Origin: Pteria penguin
Lineage: Eukaryota; Mollusca; Bivalvia; Pterioida; Pteriidae
Length of the DNA stretch: 64,000 nucleotides
Assembly (NCBI GenBank): GCA_035048485.1
Contig: CM068582.1
Location: forward strand, 34,488,596-34,552,595
Direction of reading: 5' to 3'
Shown here: positions 58,714 through 64,000 of the stretch, piece by piece
Layout of the letters: each line of letters opens with the position of its first letter
How positions within the stretch are numbered: position 1 is the stretch's first letter
Notes under the pieces: model-generated
Told to the model about the DNA's origin: nothing
Seen by the model: the letters and a program-made list of their open reading frames with translations, nothing else
Databases searched by the model: none
Program-made: the position numbers and the translations under genes

Positions 58714-61700
58714 ATGGTATGTTGCTTTTGGTTTTGTGTACAACTTGTATTTCATATCATATGTAAAGATATGTTTCTTTAGTATTTATCAGATACTGAT
58801 TACAGAGTTTTGGACCTTGTTCTTCATACTCAAAGCTAGGAATGCAGATTCATTCTTCGATAAAATTAAAAGACACAAATTTTTATTCAAATTAAATGAG
58901 CGGATCTATATAAATGGAGTTATTTCAAAGGTTTCAAAATGATGAAAAGTTTTAAGTTGCTCTTACTTCAACCTCGTGAATGACATGCATTTTCAAACTT
59001 TTGCTGGAATTTTGTTTGTTTGTTTTGTTTTGTTTTTTATTATTCCAATCCAAACATTCTTGCTGATCTTCCTCTTAGTTAGTTAATTTCAGTTGACCCT
59101 TTCATTTACACTCCAAAAATTGTTAAATTAGATGAGGTCACAGTGCTTGGTACATTTTGGATACCACAGACAAAAATTAAATATATGTATTGTGATGTCA
59201 CAAAATGGTTAGTACTGTCCGTTAGGCGGTGCTTTTGTAATATCAGATAGGAACATCGATTGGAGTTAGCAACCTTATGACGTCACAATAATGTACCATT
59301 GTTCTTTACATCATTTTTGCGGGAATATGTTTTATTACCTCCCTAATAAAAGCCGGTGTGGCCTAGTGGATAAGGTGCTCGGCTCGCGATCGAGAGGTCC
59401 CTGGTACGACTCCAGCCGTGGGCACACTGGTGTTCTGTCTTTCGGATGAGACAGTAAAAACCCAGGTCCCATGTTACGGTAGGCGTGGCATGTAAAAGAT
59501 CCCGCACTGCTTCGGGTGGGTCCGTTGCAAAGGTCTAAATTTGTATGCAATGCATCAGACAGATGCCATCACCATATACGTGAATCAATCGTAGAGTGAC
59601 GTAAAACAATAATCAATGTATCAATCAATATTACCTTCCTAAATATTAGGACCACAGTTAATGGTGGTATTTCCCATTCGGCTGAAGTGATGGGTCATAA
59701 ATTAAAATAAAAACTGGAAATCCTAACTGTAGTCTGCACTTAAATCAATATTGGCATGCACATTGTGATAGTCATTACATCATAAGTGTTACCTTCTTCA
59801 AAAATAATGAATTGGTAGGTTACTAAATCAGTAAATGACACAGTAATAGAATTCATCTATTATGTAATAGTCCCTTGTCATGATTTGAATTAATGGACAT
59901 CTTCATTTATCATTTCAGGAACTGACTTTGTAAATAAGGAAAAAATCAAATTGTATATACATGCATTTGTCTATATTAGAATTGAATAGAATAGTATTGT
60001 GTAATAATGAAAGAAAATGAAAAAAAAATTTGGTGTGTTTTCCGTGTACCTAATTGAAGACCTACATTTAATTGAAGACCTAAGGAAGACCAACATTTAT
60101 CTAGACATTATTATTAAAAACAGTTAATACAAATGTGTTCCTTATTATTAAGAAAGACAATATAGATATTTAGTCCTGTAATATCAATACTTTATACTGC
60201 ATTTTTGACCAAAATATTGTGTAGGTCTTCTTTCGATTGAAATGGTTGCCATTACTATTTTATGGAGACTCAGTAATTAAAAATTCATTGTCATTTATAA
60301 AATGTGATATCTTAGAGGAGCGGATATTTTTGATTAAATATACATTAATATAGGAATAAGATCAGATTTGTTCTGATTACTGTATTGTATGTTTACAGTA
60401 CATTTGAGTATACAGCTCTGTAATGGCGGCCGTTTCGATCCAAAGAAGAGTTTCACATTATTTGATTTATAACATGCTATAAAAAACACAAAGTTATATA
60501 ATTTTTTGTGAAATATACACTTTTATAGCATGATAAACATGTTTATGAATTATTTTTTAATAATAACGTCTAGGTAAATGTAGGTCTTTCGTAGATCTTC
60601 AATTACCCGTAGGTCTTCAATTAGGTACGCCCTGTGTTTTACATGTAGGTACCTTTTGACCTGTTAAACTGCCTTTTGATTCAAACTCAATAAAAGGCCC
60701 CAGATTAGATATTGAGATGTATTTATAAGATTCACAACATTTTTGATTTGATGGTTTTTTAATAGACTCATAATTCATCAACCATATTAACCATTCTTAA
60801 TGATCCATGTTCAAAGAGCATGAAATTTGTCCATTTATCTATCCCTCCGTTGACTGCTTTTCACAGTCACTTTGCTGTCACAAGAGATAGTGACACAGAT
60901 ACTTGTTTTTACATTATCATTTGGATGAAATCATATTTACTTTTTTACAGCCTCCTAAAAAGAAAAAGAGTGGTAAGAAGGGGAAAAAGGGGAAGAAGTC
61001 TGGAAAGGCAAAGTCCCCTAGTGTCATTGATGGAATCCCCACAGAAGAAATGTCCAAAGAGCAAGTAAGCAAAACATTTTAAAATTTTTGAAGATAATAA
61101 AGTAAGTTTTGTCTGAGCAAAAATTAAATGTATAAAGAGGAGGAAGATTAAAATAAGCAGTCAAGCATGAATTTTACATTAAATTATAAAGTTCCTATAA
61201 ACTTCTATTAAATTTAATATTACTCAAAATCAAGATCTTTCTCTTTTTTATCATTGTTTATTTCAGTATTATTTCACAATATGCGGTACCCATATCTGTA
61301 GTAAATTAAAAGATTGATTTTATATGATTTAAATTTTGGTCTATTGTTACATTAGCTTGAAGAACACATTGTTCGTTTGCGTGAAGAATTGGACAGAGAA
61401 AGAGAAGAAAGAAATTACTTCCAACTGGAGCGTGACAAAGTCAACACATTCTGGGAAATCACAAAAAGACAACTGGAAGAAAAGAAAGCCGAGATACGTA
61501 ACAAAGACAGAGAGATGGAAGATGCTGAAGAAAGACATCAAATAGAAATTAAGGTATAAAAGCTATGGAAGATATATTGAAAATCTGTACATTATATTTT
61601 GATAATATGTTATACATGTATTAGATTCAAGAAAATTCTTAAATAATTAGATTTTGTTATTAAGTGGCTGTTGAAATTGCCCAGATGGTACTTTGTAAAA

Positions 61701-63942
61701 AGCTTATTATTTTGAATTTAAACTATTTATCACTTTTTTTCTTAATCAAGCTTTATTAACTGTACATGTTTTGTCTTCTTTTATAGGTTTACAAGCAAAA
61801 AGTTAAGCATTTATTGTTTGAGCATCAGAATAACATCTCTGACCTAAAAGCAGAGAATGTGTGCTCACTAAAGGTAGCACAGGATGAGCATAGATCAGAT
61901 GAAACTGAACTCAGAAAAGATAAGCGTGCTCTGAAGGTGGAACTGAAGGAACAAGAACTCTCACATGAAGATATCATCAAAAATCTCAAAAAGGTAATGA
62001 TGGTTATACATATATTGTATACAGTGTAAGATATATTAATCATTCAAACTTGTGTTGAAGTGATTGGGTTTGACACGATGGTATACTTTATGAAGAAATG
62101 AAGCGGTTCATCTATGATAGACAAGAATTTGTTGATATAAAGGGTCTTTCTTCATTTTGATTTTATTATTTTCTTTGGTGTTATCTCACCTTGTCAATAT
62201 GTGTAGTGATACAGTGTGATTATTATCTCTGCTTATATATTATGGCAAAAGTTACACAGTGAAGTGAAAAAAGTACAAAAATAGTTTCACATAATAAAGA
62301 GGGGTAAAAATTTAAGTAGTGCTGAATTTGAAAGATATACAAATATAAATAACAATAAAAAATTGCAAATTGTTCCTTTTTAAGGGATCGATCATGATTA
62401 TTCAAACAAAACTAGTGTTTTAATGAGATATATTGAAAAACCAAAAGACACCTGTAACTGATTCTAGCTTTTTTTTTCAGACAAATGATGAACAGATCAC
62501 GCAGTTGAGAGCTGACTTTGAGAGGCAAGCAAGAGAAATTGAAGCCAAATATGAAAAGAAAATGAGAGCACTGCGTGATGAACTTGACTTGCGGAGGAAA
62601 ACTGAGATCCATGAGATAGAGGAGAGGAAGAATGGACAAATCAATGAGTTGATGAGAACTCATGAAAAAGCTTTCACCGACATCAAGAATTATTATAATG
62701 ATATCACATTAAATAATCTATCACTCATCAATACACTCAAGGTGAGACTGTGCCTTTCCACACTGTTGTGCGTCTTTAAGGTTTCCTAATTGTTACATGT
62801 ATGGACTTCAAATACCATTCCATTTAATGATTTTTAGGCTATATTTGGGATATCAAACTAATCTTATCTTGTCTAACATGAATTAGTTTGCTTTAAATTT
62901 AAAGACCATATATGTATGATGTTGTGTATATATCATCATCATTATAATAGTTATAAGACAAAACAGTCATTGCTGTGTTTCGATTTTTATTTCAAAGTAC
63001 ACATTCTTTCTTCAGGAACAAGTTGAAGACATGAAGAAGAAATATGAGTTGATGGAGAAGGACAGAGCAGAGGTGATTGCTGAAAACAAGAGATTGGCAG
63101 AACCATTACAACATGCTAGAGAGGAAGTGGAAATGCTCCGCAAACAGCTTGCCAATTATGAGAAGGATAAGGAGACACTCAGGGTTAGTCAAAGATTTTT
63201 ACCATCGTAACATTAAGTGTATAGGAATACACTGATCTATTTTCCATGCATGACAGCATTTTGAACTAAATTTGATTGTTATGCCTTCTTGTTAAGTGGA
63301 ACATTTGATTATGGCATCACAAGCATAGCAGTTTATAGTCAGTGTAATGTTCCTTTCTTGTTAAAAAAAATGGGTTAATGTATAGAAATTAAATTTGTTC
63401 CACTCACTTGTCAGTCAACCTAGTTGGAAACAAAACCTACTGACCTACATGTAAGTACAAATGGTGAATTGTACAAATTTACCAGCTCAAAAAGTCATGA
63501 AATGATTGCAAGATATGTTATTATGAGCAATGTAATTTTAAACTGTTTTGCTTTCTAGAGCAGATTGAAAATTTGAAATCAGAGTGCATAAACAGTTTTT
63601 GTTATTTATCATAACATACAAGTTTCTTTGGCTTATGTGAACAAACGCTCATAGTACTATCAGTTGGCCAAAATTTAAAACAATTAACTAGCATACCAGT
63701 CTAGCTGTGTGATTCAATGAGGTGACACAAAAATTTCTTACTGGTAGGCTACCGCTAACTTCAAACCGCAACCATGGAGTATGTGAAATTTTAATTAAAA
63801 TTTCGGGGGGTTACCTTAAAATACCTCTATATCATGTCATATTCGTGTATTACAGATGACCAAGGCAAGATTAAAGGTTACAGAAGAAAACCAGAGAGCT
63901 CTGAAATGGGAGCATGAAGTACTTGAACAAAGATTTGAAAAG
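58714..63942 (+). CDS. GAS8: Dynein regulatory complex subunit 4 (GAS8/DRC4), 5' part
   Basis: Exons: 58714-58716 (ATG only, donor GTATGT), 60951-61064, 61356-61553, 61787-61993, 62481-62741, 63016-63183 and 63856-63942. All introns are phase 0. The gene runs off the right edge after 346 codons of an expected 480 or so. The N-terminus is a Lys/Gly-rich basic stretch ([16 protein letters not shown]), followed by a near-continuous coiled coil: [87 protein letters not shown] and [12 protein letters not shown]. These blocks are highly conserved in animal GAS8. The protein is part of the nexin-dynein regulatory complex linking axonemal doublets, which governs ciliary and flagellar beating. The start is supported by the in-phase ATG exon, and intron 1 carries a SINE and a MITE. 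Confidence 0.97.
59349..59630 (+). mobile_element. tRNA-derived SINE, family II (near full length)
   Basis: Head GCCGGTGTGGCCTAGTGGAT, B-box TGGTACGACTCC, core GTCTTTCGGATGAGACAGTA, AAAAGATCCCGCACTGCTTC, CAGACAGATGCCATCACC, and an AATCAATGTATCAATCAAT tail. In GAS8 intron 1, same orientation. Confidence 0.92.
60042..60632. mobile_element. 591-bp MITE with perfect 8-bp target duplication
   Basis: The left end CCGTGTACCTAATTGAAGAC and the right end GTCTTCAATTAGGTACGCCC are inverted repeats, and both continue with further copies of TTGAAGACCTA text. TGTGTTTT is repeated at 60034-60041 and 60633-60640. Lies in GAS8 intron 1. Confidence 0.88.
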
Positions 63943-64000
63943 GTATAAAGTGTATGTTTACTTGAATAGAAATAAAAGGAACCAGCTCTTATTCCTCCAA

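Overview
The window is nuclear DNA of an animal, most likely a marine bivalve or another mollusc. It is AT-rich, its genes are split by spliceosomal introns, and it is crowded with tRNA-derived SINEs, many small inverted-repeat transposons (MITEs), microsatellites and non-LTR retrotransposon debris. The encoded gene set is animal: claudin-like tetraspans, a clan-2-type cytochrome P450, a RING membrane protein and the ciliary protein GAS8/DRC4. No bacterial, CRISPR or viral structure was seen. Species cannot be fixed from the sequence alone.

Layout. 1-15 kb: two tandem claudin/PMP22-like genes on the minus strand (9774-14910 complete; 1911-7263 running off the left edge), with introns filled by SINEs, a 145-bp tandem array, a 22-bp minisatellite and MITEs. 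15-18.7 kb: transposon debris, including a reverse-transcriptase relic broken by two MITEs. 18.9-28.0 kb: a seven-exon minus-strand gene for a 616-residue coiled-coil protein with an extreme histidine-rich tail, which I do not recognise. 28-32.7 kb: repeats. 32.8-35.9 kb: a complete six-exon P450 (499 aa) on the plus strand. 36-39.7 kb: small MITEs and unannotated AT-rich DNA. 39.8-47.6 kb: a five-exon minus-strand gene for a 345-aa RING plus multi-membrane-span protein. 47.6-55.7 kb: nested repeats. 55.7-58.2 kb: a 5'-truncated, frameshifted non-LTR retrotransposon. 58.7 kb to the right edge: GAS8 (DRC4), with ATG alone in the first coding exon and six further exons before the window ends.

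Exon structures were derived by hand. For every multi-exon gene the splice phases agree across all junctions, which strongly supports the models. The genes do not form an operon or an obvious pathway. GAS8 is an axonemal protein with a candidate RFX X-box just upstream. The histidine-rich gene has CRE-like sites upstream, so a ciliary or sperm role is possible but unproven.

The least ordinary content is a set of very small, almost fully palindromic insertions (41, 59, 79, 95 and 118 bp) with 7-10 bp target duplications, two of them sitting inside the terminal inverted repeats of larger MITEs; a three-level nest (TTAA-flanked MITE in a SINE in another repeat); and the two unrecognised protein genes.
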